From Thiobacillus sp. 0-1251 (lineage in GTDB: Bacteria > Pseudomonadota > Gammaproteobacteria > Burkholderiales > Thiobacillaceae): DNA of 64,000 bases. The notes beneath the pieces are model-generated. The model was given only the letters and a program-made list of their open reading frames with translations. It was not told the DNA's origin and did no database searches. A program made the translations under genes and the position numbers. Below are positions 32,372 through 41,931 of the stretch, piece after piece (position 1 is the stretch's first letter; each line of letters starts with the position of its first letter). The DNA lies in contig MKWL01000001.1 of the NCBI GenBank assembly GCA_001899305.1, positions 372,001 to 436,000 on the forward strand, in the 5' to 3' direction.

Positions 32372-33060
32372 CCATGCTGCGTGTCGGCGGCTTCACGCCG
32401 CTGTCCACCACCGACTGGCCCGGCATGCTGGCCGCGGTGGTGTTCTGCCAGGGCTGTCCCTGGCGCTGCGGCTATTGCCACAACCCCGATCTGATTCCCG
32501 CCCGCGGCGACAGCGAGATTCCCTGGGATGACGTTCTGGCCTTTCTGCGCCGCCGCCGGGGCCTGCTCGACGCCGTGGTGTTTTCCGGCGGCGAGCCGAC
32601 TGCGCAGGCAGGGCTGGTCGACGCTGTGCGTGAGGTGCGCGCGCTCGGATTCAAAATCGGCCTGCATACGGGGGGCATGTATGCGCAAAGACTGGCGGAG
32701 GTATTGCCGCTGGTCGACTGGGTCGGACTGGACGTGAAGGCGCCGTTTGCGGATTACGCGCGCATCACCGGCGCGGCAGGCAGCGGCGAACGTGCGCTGG
32801 CCGGTTTGCAGCAGGTGCTGGCATCCGGCGTCGATCATGAAATCCGCACCACGGTGCATCCGGCACTGCTGGGCGACACGGCCGTGATCGGCCTTGCGCA
32901 CGATCTGTCCGACCTCGGGGTGAAGCGTTACGTCATCCAGGCGTTCCGAAGCCAAGGGTGCCAAAACGACAGCCTGCGGCTGAGCGGCACGCGCGAACGG
33001 CCCTTGCAGACGGTGGGCGAGCAGATGGCCGGGCTGTTCGAGGATGTCCTGGTGCGCTGA
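32368..33060 (+). CDS. nrdG: Anaerobic ribonucleotide reductase activating enzyme
   Basis: Radical SAM enzyme that makes the glycyl radical on NrdD. 230 aa, longer than the ~155 aa of E. coli NrdG and closer to the NrdG2/pyruvate formate-lyase-activase-like type. CxxxCxxC is seen in CQGCPWRCGYCHNP, SAM-binding GGEP in VVFSGGEPTAQ, and ITGAAGSGERALAGLQQVLA, EIRTTVHPALLGD and YVIQAFRSQGCQN follow. The ATG at 32368 overlaps the stop of the glycyl-radical ORF, so the three genes form one operon under the NrdR-box promoter. Confidence 0.92.
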   Translation: MTMLRVGGFTPLSTTDWPGMLAAVVFCQGCPWRCGYCHNPDLIPARGDSEIPWDDVLAFLRRRRGLLDAVVFSGGEPTAQAGLVDAVREVRALGFKIGLHTGGMYAQRLAEVLPLVDWVGLDVKAPFADYARITGAAGSGERALAGLQQVLASGVDHEIRTTVHPALLGDTAVIGLAHDLSDLGVKRYVIQAFRSQGCQNDSLRLSGTRERPLQTVGEQMAGLFEDVLVR

Positions 33061-33067
33061 CAGCCTG

Positions 33068-33814
33068 CTAAGGCCGACCGACGCGCAGGAAAATCGGCCA
33101 CTGCAATTTTTTTGCAGTGTCGGCATCACCCCACAAAGGCATCAGTTCTGCCATCAGCGCCGGCAGCGGATCGTGGTCCCGCGCCGTCTGGTATCGCTTC
33201 ACCGCCGACCAGGTGGAGAGATACGCGATTAGCCGCGGCAGTGTCCAGTCGACTTCGATGTGAAATGCCGGGGCGTCGATTTCCGCAAACGGGAAATCGA
33301 GGCTGCGGTAGGCATCGTCGATCAGCGCGCGTTCGGGGGGCCAGTACGGGCCGACCGTGTCTGAATAGAAATGGCGAAACGGCACATCCATGTCTCCCGG
33401 CAAGACCATGCGGCCGTAGCCCCACAGGGCGAGCACGCCGCCGGGCTTGAGTACGCGCGTCACCTCGGCGTAGAAGCGCGGCAGGTCGAACCAGTGTGCC
33501 GCCTGGGCGACGGTGACGAGGTCGACGCTGCGATCCGCCAGGCCGCTGGCTTCGGCAGGGGCCACCCGGTAGTCGATCGCGGGATGCGGTTCGGCGTGGC
33601 CGATCTGTTCGGCGGAGGCGTCGGTGGCGACGACCTGCCGGAAATGCGGCGCCAGCCCCAGCGCCGCCTGCCCGCTACCGGTCGCGCAGTCCCAGGCGGT
33701 GTCGCGCACCGCGCACAGGCTCGCGAGCCAGGCGAACAGTGCGGCGGGATAGTCGGGGCGATAGGCGGCGTAGCGGTCGGATGCCGACGAGAAATGATCC
33801 TTGAAGCCGCTCAC
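33068..33814 (-). CDS. Class I SAM-dependent methyltransferase
   Basis: 248-aa cytoplasmic methyltransferase of the UbiE/DUF-like methyltransferase-11 group. SAM-binding motif I is in AWDCATGSGQAALGLAPHF, the acidic motif in VVATDASAEQIGHAEP, and VDLVTVAQAAHWFDLPRFYA with VLKPGGVLALWGYG completes the fold. The GTG start at 33814 overlaps the ribD stop by four bases, so it is the last gene of the glyA-nrdR-ribD side. Substrate unknown. Similar proteins (TrmB-like trans-aconitate type) occur in many operons. Confidence 0.85.
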   Translation of the reverse strand: MSGFKDHFSSASDRYAAYRPDYPAALFAWLASLCAVRDTAWDCATGSGQAALGLAPHFRQVVATDASAEQIGHAEPHPAIDYRVAPAEASGLADRSVDLVTVAQAAHWFDLPRFYAEVTRVLKPGGVLALWGYGRMVLPGDMDVPFRHFYSDTVGPYWPPERALIDDAYRSLDFPFAEIDAPAFHIEVDWTLPRLIAYLSTWSAVKRYQTARDHDPLPALMAELMPLWGDADTAKKLQWPIFLRVGRP

Positions 33815-34899
33815 GCAGGCAGCAGCGTCAGGCGCAGGTCGCCGCCGACCTGCCGCACGTCGCCCAATCTGAAGCGTGCCGCGTCGTCCAGCGTGGTGAG
33901 CGCGGGGTGGGCGAACAGGCCGCGCGCGACGTCGCCCACCGCCATCGGCGCCAGATAGGCCACCCATTCGTCGCCCAGGCCGGCGGCGAGCAGCGCCCCG
34001 TTGAGCGCGGCGCCGGCCTCGACGTGCAGTTCATTGACGCCGCGCTGCGCCAGCAGCGCGAGCAGGGCGGCCAGGTCGACGCGGCCATCGCTCCCGGGTA
34101 ATTCGATCACCTCTGCGCCCGCCTGTTCGAGCGCGGCGCGCGCAGCAGGGTCGGCATGGTGACAGGCGATCAGTGCGGGCAGGATGGCGGCATCCGCGGG
34201 CGTGCGCAAGGTCGAATCGACAACCACCCGCAACGGCTGGCGGCCGATGTCCAGATCGCGCACGTTCATGCGCGGATTGTCGGCCAGCACGGTGCCGCTG
34301 CCGGTGAGGACGGCACAGGCGCGTGCACGCAGGCGCTGCACGTCGGCGCGCGCGGCTTCGCCGGTGATCCATTGCGATGTGCCGTTGGCGAGCGCGGTCT
34401 TGCCGTCCAGCGTGGAGGCGGTCTTGAGGCGCACCCACGGGCGCTGCCGCGTCATGCGCGAGATGAAACCGGGATTGAGCGCGCGCGACTCGGCCTCCAT
34501 CAGGCCGACCTCGGCCTGGATGCCGGCCAGCGTCAGCATCGATATGCCGCCGCCCGCGACCAGCGGATTGGGGTCGGTCATCGCCGCCACCACGCGCGCC
34601 ACGCCGGCGTCGATCAGCGCCTCGGCGCAGGGTGGCGTGCGGCCGTGGTGCGAGCAGGGTTCCAGCGTGACGTATACCGTCGCGCCGCGCGCCGCTTCGC
34701 CCGCAGCGTTCAACGCGTGGATTTCGGCGTGCGGGGTGCCGGCACGTTCATGCCAGCCTTCGCCGACGACGCGCCCGTCCTTGACGATGACGCAGCCGAC
34801 ACGCGGATTCGGACTGGTGGTGTAAAGCCCGTGCGCGGCAAGTTGCAGCGCGCGGGCCATGTGCAGATGATCGGCGGCGGAGTGGCGGTCGGCACGCAC
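33811..34899 (-). CDS. ribD: Bifunctional riboflavin deaminase/reductase RibD
   Basis: Deaminates and then reduces the pyrimidine intermediate of riboflavin synthesis. 362 aa. N-terminal deaminase with zinc ligands HAEIHALNAAGEAARG and TLEPCSHHGRTPPCAEALI; C-terminal reductase from about residue 150 with LKTASTLDGKTALANGTSQW and DNPRMNVRDL, and ending GGDLRLTLLPA. It lies next to nrdR (6-bp gap), a conserved order, and about 18 kb from the ribH-ribB-ribE group. Confidence 0.96.
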   Translation of the reverse strand: MRADRHSAADHLHMARALQLAAHGLYTTSPNPRVGCVIVKDGRVVGEGWHERAGTPHAEIHALNAAGEAARGATVYVTLEPCSHHGRTPPCAEALIDAGVARVVAAMTDPNPLVAGGGISMLTLAGIQAEVGLMEAESRALNPGFISRMTRQRPWVRLKTASTLDGKTALANGTSQWITGEAARADVQRLRARACAVLTGSGTVLADNPRMNVRDLDIGRQPLRVVVDSTLRTPADAAILPALIACHHADPAARAALEQAGAEVIELPGSDGRVDLAALLALLAQRGVNELHVEAGAALNGALLAAGLGDEWVAYLAPMAVGDVARGLFAHPALTTLDDAARFRLGDVRQVGGDLRLTLLPA

Positions 34900-34905
34900 G
34901 GCAGA

Positions 34906-35388
34906 CTATTCGAAGAGGTCGTCCACACCCTGGGGCGGCGTGCGTTCCAGGTCCTGCAGCATCTCGCGGAAATCGTCCGGGTCCTGGAAGCTCTTGTACA
35001 CCGAGGCGAAGCGGATGTAGGCGATCTTGTCGAGCTTCTTCAGTTCGCTCATCACCAGTTCGCCGACTTCGCGCGCGGGCACTTCGCGCTCACCCAGCGT
35101 CAGCAGGCGCTGGCGAATGCGGTCGACCGCGGCGTCGGCCAGTTCGGTGGACACCGGGCGCTTGTGTAGCGCGCGGCGGAAACCTTCGCGTAGCTTGGTC
35201 TCGGAAAAGTCCTCGCGCGTGCCGTTGGACTTGACGATCTGCGGCGGCCGCAGCTCGGCGGTCTCCCAGGTGGTGAAGCGCTTGTCGCACGCGGCGCAGC
35301 GGCGGCGGCGGCGAATCGCATCGCCTGCCTCATTGACGCGGGAGTCGATGACCTGGGTATCCAGAGAACCGCAGAAGGGACACTTCAT
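34906..35388 (-). CDS. nrdR: Transcriptional repressor NrdR
   Basis: 160-aa zinc-ribbon/ATP-cone repressor of ribonucleotide reductase genes. Zinc ribbon: [17 protein letters not shown] and [19 protein letters not shown]-cone: [20 protein letters not shown] and [21 protein letters not shown]-terminal [17 protein letters not shown] is standard. The best candidate target in the window is nrdD (30081-30135). Separated from glyA by a GTGAG/CTCAC-rich spacer. Confidence 0.97.
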   Translation of the reverse strand: MKCPFCGSLDTQVIDSRVNEAGDAIRRRRRCAACDKRFTTWETAELRPPQIVKSNGTREDFSETKLREGFRRALHKRPVSTELADAAVDRIRQRLLTLGEREVPAREVGELVMSELKKLDKIAYIRFASVYKSFQDPDDFREMLQDLERTPPQGVDDLFE

Positions 35389-35399
35389 GGGAGCGCGAG

Positions 35400-35470
35400 G
35401 AGCAAGGGGTGAGGGGTGAGGCGTGAAAGGGAGCGGACTGCCGCCTCACTCCTCACGCCTATCGCCTCAC
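35400..35470. repeat. GTGAGG/CCTCAC-rich spacer between glyA and nrdR
   Basis: Left part GGGGTGAGGGGTGAGGCGTG and right part CCTCACTCCTCACGCC plus CGCCTCACGC can pair. The same motif is at 21437-21542. Confidence 0.65.
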
Positions 35471-35473
35471 GCA

Positions 35474-36718
35474 TCAGCCGTAGACCGGATACTTCGCCGT
35501 CAGCTTCGCCACGTCGCCCTTCACCCGCTCGATCACCGCTTCGTCGGTCGGTGCGTCGAGCACGTCGGCAATCATGTGCGCCAGTTGTTCGGCTTCGAGT
35601 TCCTTGAAGCCGCGCGTGGTCATCGCCGGGGTGCCGATGCGAATGCCGCTGGTGACGAAGGGCTTCTGCGGGTCGTTGGGAATGGAATTCTTGTTGACCG
35701 TGATGTGGGCGCGGCCGAGCAGCGCCTCGGCTTCCTTGCCGGTGAGCTTCTTGGGCTGCAGGTCGACCAGGAAGACGTGGCTCTCGGTGCGGCCGGAAAT
35801 GATGCGCAGGCCGCGCTCGACCAGCACCTTGCACATCACCAGGGCGTTGGCGATCACCTGTTCCTGGTAGTGCTTGAATTCCTTGCTGCCCGCTTCCTTG
35901 AATGCCACGGCCTTGCCGGCGATGACGTGCATCAGCGGGCCGCCCTGCAGGCCGGGGAAGATCGCGGAGTTGATCGCCTTCTCGTGCTCGGCTTTCATCA
36001 GGATGATGCCGCCGCGCGGGCCGCGCAGGGTCTTGTGGGTGGTCGAGGTCACGACGTCGGCGTGCGGCACCGGGCTGGGGTAGACGCCCGCCGCGATGAG
36101 GCCGGCGTAGTGCGCCATGTCGACCATGAAGATGGCGCCGATCTCCTTGGCGATCCTGGCGAAGCGCTCGAAGTCGATGCGCAGCGCGTAGGCCGAGGCG
36201 CCGGCGATGATCAGTTTCGGCTTGTGTTCGCGTGCCAGCGCTTCCATTTTCGGGTAGTCGATCTCTTCCTTCTCGTTGAGGCCGTAGGCGACGACGTTGA
36301 ACCACTTGCCGCTCATGTTGAGCGCCATGCCGTGGGTGAGGTGGCCACCTTCGGCCAGGCTCATGCCCATGATGGTGTCGCCGGGCTTGAGGAAGGCCAT
36401 GAACACCGCCTGGTTGGCCTGAGAACCGGAGTTGGGTTGCACGTTGGCCGCCTCGGCGCCGAACAGCGCCTTGACGCGATCGATCGCCAGCTGCTCGACG
36501 ACGTCGACGTATTCGCAACCGCCGTAGTAGCGCTTGCCGGGGTAGCCCTCGGCGTATTTGTTGGTGAGCTGCGAGCCCTGCGCTTCCATCACCGCCGGGC
36601 TGGTGTAGTTTTCCGACGCGATCAGTTCGATGTGGTCCTGCTGGCGCTGGTCTTCTTTCTGGATCGCGGCCCACAGGTCGGAATCGGTCTTGGCGAGGGT
36701 GTCTTGGCGGTTGAACAT
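35474..36718 (-). CDS. glyA: Serine hydroxymethyltransferase
   Basis: PLP enzyme that interconverts serine and glycine and charges tetrahydrofolate with one-carbon units. 414 aa, normal. Motifs: [60 protein letters not shown], and the PLP lysine in [20 protein letters not shown]. It reads towards nrdR, as in many betaproteobacteria, and is divergent from the TRAP binding protein. Confidence 0.98.
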   Translation of the reverse strand: MFNRQDTLAKTDSDLWAAIQKEDQRQQDHIELIASENYTSPAVMEAQGSQLTNKYAEGYPGKRYYGGCEYVDVVEQLAIDRVKALFGAEAANVQPNSGSQANQAVFMAFLKPGDTIMGMSLAEGGHLTHGMALNMSGKWFNVVAYGLNEKEEIDYPKMEALAREHKPKLIIAGASAYALRIDFERFARIAKEIGAIFMVDMAHYAGLIAAGVYPSPVPHADVVTSTTHKTLRGPRGGIILMKAEHEKAINSAIFPGLQGGPLMHVIAGKAVAFKEAGSKEFKHYQEQVIANALVMCKVLVERGLRIISGRTESHVFLVDLQPKKLTGKEAEALLGRAHITVNKNSIPNDPQKPFVTSGIRIGTPAMTTRGFKELEAEQLAHMIADVLDAPTDEAVIERVKGDVAKLTAKYPVYG

Positions 36719-36811
36719 GGATGGCAGTCGGGCAGGGCTTGAAAGACCGCGATTTTAACACGCAGCGGTTTCGCGGCGGCTCGTATAATCGGCCAAAACC
36801 GGAGTGGATTC

Positions 36812-37900
36812 ATGCAAAGACGAGACTTTCTGGCGGGCGCCGGCGTGGCCGCCGTGCTGCCGCTGTCCGCCGCACAGGCTGCGCCTGCCGAAGGGACGCA
36901 GTTGCCTTCGATTCGCTGGCGGCTGGCGTCGAGCTTTCCCAAGAGCCTGAACATCCTGTATGACACGGCGGAAACCCTGAGCAAACGGGTGGCGGCGCTC
37001 ACCGGCGGCAAATTCGAGATTCGCGCGTTCGCCGGCGGCGAACTGGTGCCCGGCCTGCAGGTACTCGACGCGGTCGGCAATGGTACGGTCGAGTGCGGGC
37101 ATTCGGCGGGCTATTACTACGTCGGCAAGAACATGGCGCTGGCCTTCGACTGCGCGGTGCCGTTCGGCCTCACCGCGCGCCAGCAGAATGCCTGGATGTA
37201 CGCCGGCGGCGGCCTCTCGGCGATGCGCGCGCTTTACGCCAAATACAACGTGGTGCAGTTCCCCGGCGGCAACACCGGCACCCAGATGGGTGGCTGGTTC
37301 CGCAAGGAGATCAAGTCGCTGGCCGATCTCAAGGGCCTGAAAATGCGCATCCCCGGCATCGGCGGCCAGATCATGGCTCGGCTCGGCGTGGTCCCGCAAA
37401 CCCTGCCCGGCAGCGACATCTATCCCGCGCTCGAACGCGGCGCGATCGACGCCGCCGAATGGGTGGGCCCCTACGACGACGAAAAGCTCGGCTTCCACCG
37501 GATCGCCAAGCATTATTACTACCCCGGCTGGTGGGAAGGGGAGGCGCAGCTCTCCTTCTACGTCAACCAGGCTGCGTGGCACGCCTTGCCTGAATCGTAC
37601 CGCCAGGCCTTCGAAGTGGCCGCCGCCGAGGCCAACCAGCTGATGCTCGCGCGATACGATGCCCAGAACCCGCCCGCGCTGCTGCGCCTGGTGGGACAGG
37701 GCGTCCAGCTGCACGCCTATCCTAAGGACGTGATGCTCGCCGCCCGCCGTGCCAGCTTCCAGATGTATGAGGAAGAGGCCCGGACCAACCCTGACTTTGC
37801 CGCGATCTACCGTGCATGGAAGCAGTTCCGCGACACCGAGTTCCAGTGGTTCAAGGTTGCGGAAGCGGCGTATAGCAATTTCAATTACTACGTAAAATGA
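36812..37900 (+). CDS. TRAP transporter substrate-binding protein (DctP/TakP type)
   Basis: Periplasmic solute receptor of a tripartite ATP-independent transporter. 362 aa with a twin-arginine type signal, MQRRDFLAGAGVAAVLPLSA then AQA cleavage. Core signatures: RWRLASSFPKSLNILYDTAE, GNGTVECGHSAGYYYVGKNM, KGLKMRIPGIGGQIMARLGV and AAEWVGPYDDEKLGFHRIAK, close to TakP and related receptors for 2-oxo acids or lactate. No dctQ/dctM gene is beside it; one pair is 16 kb away at 52978-54910. A REP-like repeat follows. Confidence 0.9.
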   Translation: MQRRDFLAGAGVAAVLPLSAAQAAPAEGTQLPSIRWRLASSFPKSLNILYDTAETLSKRVAALTGGKFEIRAFAGGELVPGLQVLDAVGNGTVECGHSAGYYYVGKNMALAFDCAVPFGLTARQQNAWMYAGGGLSAMRALYAKYNVVQFPGGNTGTQMGGWFRKEIKSLADLKGLKMRIPGIGGQIMARLGVVPQTLPGSDIYPALERGAIDAAEWVGPYDDEKLGFHRIAKHYYYPGWWEGEAQLSFYVNQAAWHALPESYRQAFEVAAAEANQLMLARYDAQNPPALLRLVGQGVQLHAYPKDVMLAARRASFQMYEEEARTNPDFAAIYRAWKQFRDTEFQWFKVAEAAYSNFNYYVK

Positions 37901-37935
37901 TCCTGGTGATCACCCCAAGCATCGTTCCCCAAGCA

Positions 37936-38030
37936 CCGTTCGGGCTGAGCCTGTCGAAGCCTGTCCTGAGCTTGCCGAAGCGGCCCTGTGCCTACTTGGA
38001 GAAGCCCTTCGACAAGCTCAGGACGAACGG
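37936..38030. repeat. REP-like palindromic repeat before coq7
   Basis: Left arm CCGTTCGGGCTGAGCCTG... at 37936-37959 and right arm ending CAGGACGAACGG at 38007-38030 are complementary in 21 of 24 positions, with a further partial copy CCTGTCCTGAGCTTGCCGAA at 37961-37980. The GTTCGTCCTGAGC-TGTCGAAG motif is a widespread intergenic repeat of proteobacteria. Confidence 0.85.
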
Positions 38031-38065
38031 CGGCACAGCAAGTTCGTAAAGAAAACCGAGGCACC

Positions 38066-38689
38066 ATGAACAAACTCGACCAACTCATCACCACCTTCGA
38101 CCTCGGCCTGCGCACCGTCTTCGCCAGCCCTCATGCCGGCCGTCCCTATCCCGGCGCCGGACCGGAAGCCGAACTGAGCGAAGCGGAAAAAGCCCAGGCC
38201 GCCGCGCTGATGCGCGTCAACCACGTCGGCGAAGTCTGCGCCCAGGCGCTGTATGCCGGCCAGGCGCTTACCGCCAAGAATGAAAAAGTACGCGCCGAAC
38301 TCGAACAGGCCGCGCGCGAGGAGACCGACCACCTCGCCTGGTGCGAGACGCGCATCAACGAACTCGGCGGCCGCAAGAGCCTGCTGAATCCGCTGTGGTT
38401 CGGCGGCGCGTTTGGCATGGGCGTCGTCGCCGGCCTGCTCGGCGACAAATGGAACCTCGGCTTCCTCGCCGAAACCGAACGCCAGGTCGAGGCCCATCTC
38501 GACGGCCATTTGCAGAAACTGCCGGAAGCTGACGCGAAGAGTCGCGCGGTGGTCGAGCAGATGAAAGTCGACGAAGCCCAGCATGCGCAGACCGCGGTCG
38601 ACCATGGCGGCGCGCCGCTGCCCATGCCGGTGAAGATGGCGATGCGATTTGCGGCGGATGTGATGCGGCAGACGGCGAGCCGGGTTTAA
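38066..38689 (+). CDS. coq7: Coq7-type ubiquinone biosynthesis hydroxylase
   Basis: Diiron monooxygenase that adds the C6 hydroxyl in ubiquinone synthesis, using O2. 207 aa. Iron ligands: [40 protein letters not shown] and [14 protein letters not shown], the pattern of two ExxH pairs with bridging Glu. It replaces UbiF found in enterics. Together with ubiU/ubiV/ubiT at 20-23 kb, the organism has both O2-dependent and O2-independent hydroxylation. ATG at 38066 follows a REP-like repeat. Confidence 0.95.
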   Translation: MNKLDQLITTFDLGLRTVFASPHAGRPYPGAGPEAELSEAEKAQAAALMRVNHVGEVCAQALYAGQALTAKNEKVRAELEQAAREETDHLAWCETRINELGGRKSLLNPLWFGGAFGMGVVAGLLGDKWNLGFLAETERQVEAHLDGHLQKLPEADAKSRAVVEQMKVDEAQHAQTAVDHGGAPLPMPVKMAMRFAADVMRQTASRV

Positions 38690-38748
38690 ATTAGAACTCT
38701 GGTTTACTGGACGCATTTGCAAAGCGGATGCGTTCAATGACCCCGATG

Positions 38749-39273
38749 TTAAGTTGCCTGCCCTAACCACACAGGCACTGGAAATGGTGCCTTTCCAGAC
38801 GCAACTAATGTGAAGTACGCCGCCATTCGGTGATTCCCGTCGAGAACTTCAAGACCATCAGCTTGGACGGCAAGAACCGGAAATCCTGGAAATGACTTGT
38901 GTATTGAAAGATAACTAAGCACAGACTGGAACCGCTGTTTCCCGTCCGGAATTTGTTGCGTATAGATGTTTGGTTTGCCTTGCACATAGCCGGTAATCAA
39001 TTGTGCCAATGTTTGGTTTGAAGCTTGTCCAAGGTCCTCAATCGTAGGGATGATCTTGGTCCGCTGCCACGTGAACGAAGCCCAGTAGGACACTGGCCTC
39101 ATTCCAAGAAGATATCGCCAACGATCAGTTGAAACTTCATGCCGCTCAGAATTTGGTGGCCACCCTTCGCTTTGAACATATGGGCCAAGCCACTCGTTAA
39201 TTATCTCGGGTGGGAAGGCAGGTAAATCCTGTTGAACGTGCAGAATCTGCTCATTGGTAAGGTCGGTTCTCAT
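38749..39273 (-). CDS. Uncharacterised 174-aa protein with ParB/Srx-like motif
   Basis: No firm family. Residues about 140-155 read VQADGLEVLDGNHRMAAYFT; the DGNHRMAA element is typical of the ParB/sulfiredoxin-like fold, where it binds a nucleotide. The rest is Trp- and Gln-rich (RWRYLLGMRPVSYWASFTWQ). GC content and codon use are lower than in flanking genes, pointing to transfer. A 21-bp motif (39291-39311) lies 18 bp ahead of its start and recurs ahead of the next gene. Function unknown. Confidence 0.6.
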   Translation of the reverse strand: MRTDLTNEQILHVQQDLPAFPPEIINEWLGPYVQSEGWPPNSERHEVSTDRWRYLLGMRPVSYWASFTWQRTKIIPTIEDLGQASNQTLAQLITGYVQGKPNIYTQQIPDGKQRFQSVLSYLSIHKSFPGFPVLAVQADGLEVLDGNHRMAAYFTLVASGKAPFPVPVWLGQAT

Positions 39274-39290
39274 GATCCTGGGTTACTCAA

Positions 39291-39311
39291 TGAAGAGGCT
39301 AAAGGGTCAGC
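39291..39311. repeat. First copy of a 21-bp repeat ahead of an orphan gene
   Basis: TGAAGAGGCTAAAGGGTCAG plus C; recurs at 40031-40051 as TGAAGTGCTAAAGGGGTCAG plus C. Each copy lies about 20 bp upstream of a minus-strand start codon. Confidence 0.65.
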
Positions 39312-39386
39312 CCGTGTAGGGCGCAATCGTTATTGCACCGTATGAAACATCCGGTGCAATGCGCTTCCGCTTATTGCACCCTGCGC
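39309..39386. repeat. Nested palindromic repeat with TTATTGCACC units
   Basis: ATTGCACCG (39332-39340) and CGGTGCAAT (39352-39360) form a perfect hairpin; GCGCAATCGTTATTGC and a second TTATTGCACC copy flank it. The GGGCGCAATAAC / GGTGCAATGCGC pattern is a common dispersed intergenic repeat in betaproteobacteria. Confidence 0.65.
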
Positions 39387-39442
39387 GCTCGGGTTCTGAT
39401 CCCCGCGTTTTTTCTTTGGGTGAGTCATAGGGACGGTTGAAC

Positions 39443-40009
39443 TCAGAGCATGCCGTCATCCAGAACTTGCCTCATTCTGGATACTGACTCTCGACAGACA
39501 TGGTTATAAAACAATAGAAAATCACCATTTGCCTCTTTCTCGATGCGATCAATTGTTGCCGATGTGTATAACATGAACTGGTCGTGATTCGAATCAAGGG
39601 CCGGATCTTGTCTTCTTAATTTGCCTATTGTTCGGCCAATAACGGATGCTTCTTCCATTTGGTTGGCACGGACAGCAACTGCATAGCACTTGTACATCGT
39701 TCCAATGGCTGATTTATCAAACTCTTCTTTTGACGTTAGAGCATGGCTGGTTTCATGTGTCGAAGTAGCTATGCCATTGCTATTTTTCATGAGCAAGAAA
39801 GGCCACCGCAGATTGTTTGTGACCATCTTCGTGTAGCCGCCATCTCGATCAAAGGTATCTGTTTTGCACCAAAGCAGCCCCTTGATTAAACCTTCGTCTC
39901 TCACGCAATCATGTTTTCTCCCGACTTCAGAAACCAAGGCTGCAACAACAGCCCCTGTCAGCCAAATGCCAACTAGTATCCCGGCAATAATTTTAAATTT
40001 CCCTGCCAT
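39443..40009 (-). CDS. Uncharacterised 188-aa membrane-anchored protein
   Basis: No family recognised. One N-terminal membrane helix (IIAGILVGIWLTGAVVAALV) is followed by a soluble region with paired cysteines (HDCVRDE, LLWCKTD, MYKCYAV, NHVCRES), which would sit in the periplasm if the helix is an anchor. A helical part near 85-150 may be a repeat domain. AT-rich compared with neighbours, so probably acquired. The 21-bp repeat is at 40031-40051 upstream. Confidence 0.6.
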   Translation of the reverse strand: MAGKFKIIAGILVGIWLTGAVVAALVSEVGRKHDCVRDEGLIKGLLWCKTDTFDRDGGYTKMVTNNLRWPFLLMKNSNGIATSTHETSHALTSKEEFDKSAIGTMYKCYAVAVRANQMEEASVIGRTIGKLRRQDPALDSNHDQFMLYTSATIDRIEKEANGDFLLFYNHVCRESVSRMRQVLDDGML

Positions 40010-40443
40010 ATTTTTATTCCTATGGTTGTCTGAAGTGCTAAAGGGGTCAGCTTCGACTGGGTTTTAATCGCGCTCCGCATAATGGCTTTCCCATTGCGAA
40101 GTGGTCCTTGGGTTGGCATTAGCCCTTATTTAGTTTCAACGCGTCGTCTCAACTACGCCCAATAGGCACGAGGCGGAGGTGTAACGGCATTATGCCGGGA
40201 GATTATTTCCTTATGGAGCCCATCATGTCATGCCGGCGCGCCTGCGGTCGGCCGGCGGAAAAATCCTGCGTGTTAGGATGAAAAAAGAACGGCTGTCGCC
40301 AAGCGATGGTGTCGACATCCTGCGTGTCGCAGATGCGCGGAACTCATCAGCGCTGCAGCGCTACGCTGGGGTCATGGCCTAACATCTAACGCATCGTCTG
40401 ATTAAAACAAGGGTTGGCTCACGGCTCACAACCGGAGGTGAAC
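40010..40443. other. Intergenic region before glpK
   Basis: 434 bp without a supported gene. It includes the second 21-bp repeat copy (40031-40051) and, from about 40200, GC-richer DNA leading to glpK. A weak AT-rich patch (ATCTAACGCATCG...TTAAAAC) near 40384-40408 may hold a promoter. Nothing else recognised. Confidence 0.5.
40031..40051. repeat. Second copy of the 21-bp repeat
   Basis: TGAAGTGCTAAAGGGGTCAG plus C, 22 bp ahead of the minus-strand gene starting at 40009. AAAGGGGTCAG-type motifs are also seen near REP-associated transposases. Confidence 0.65.

Positions 40444-41927
<1,484 letters not shown>

Positions 41928-41931
<4 letters not shown>

Noticed and set aside
35385-36761. 458-aa minus-strand ORF overlapping glyA
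   Set aside because: Frame-shifted shadow, Arg/Pro/His-rich; the glyA frame is unmistakable.
39291-40443. Integron cassette array with attC sites
   Set aside because: The repeats lack the RYYYAAC and GTTRRRY core sites and no integron integrase is in the window.
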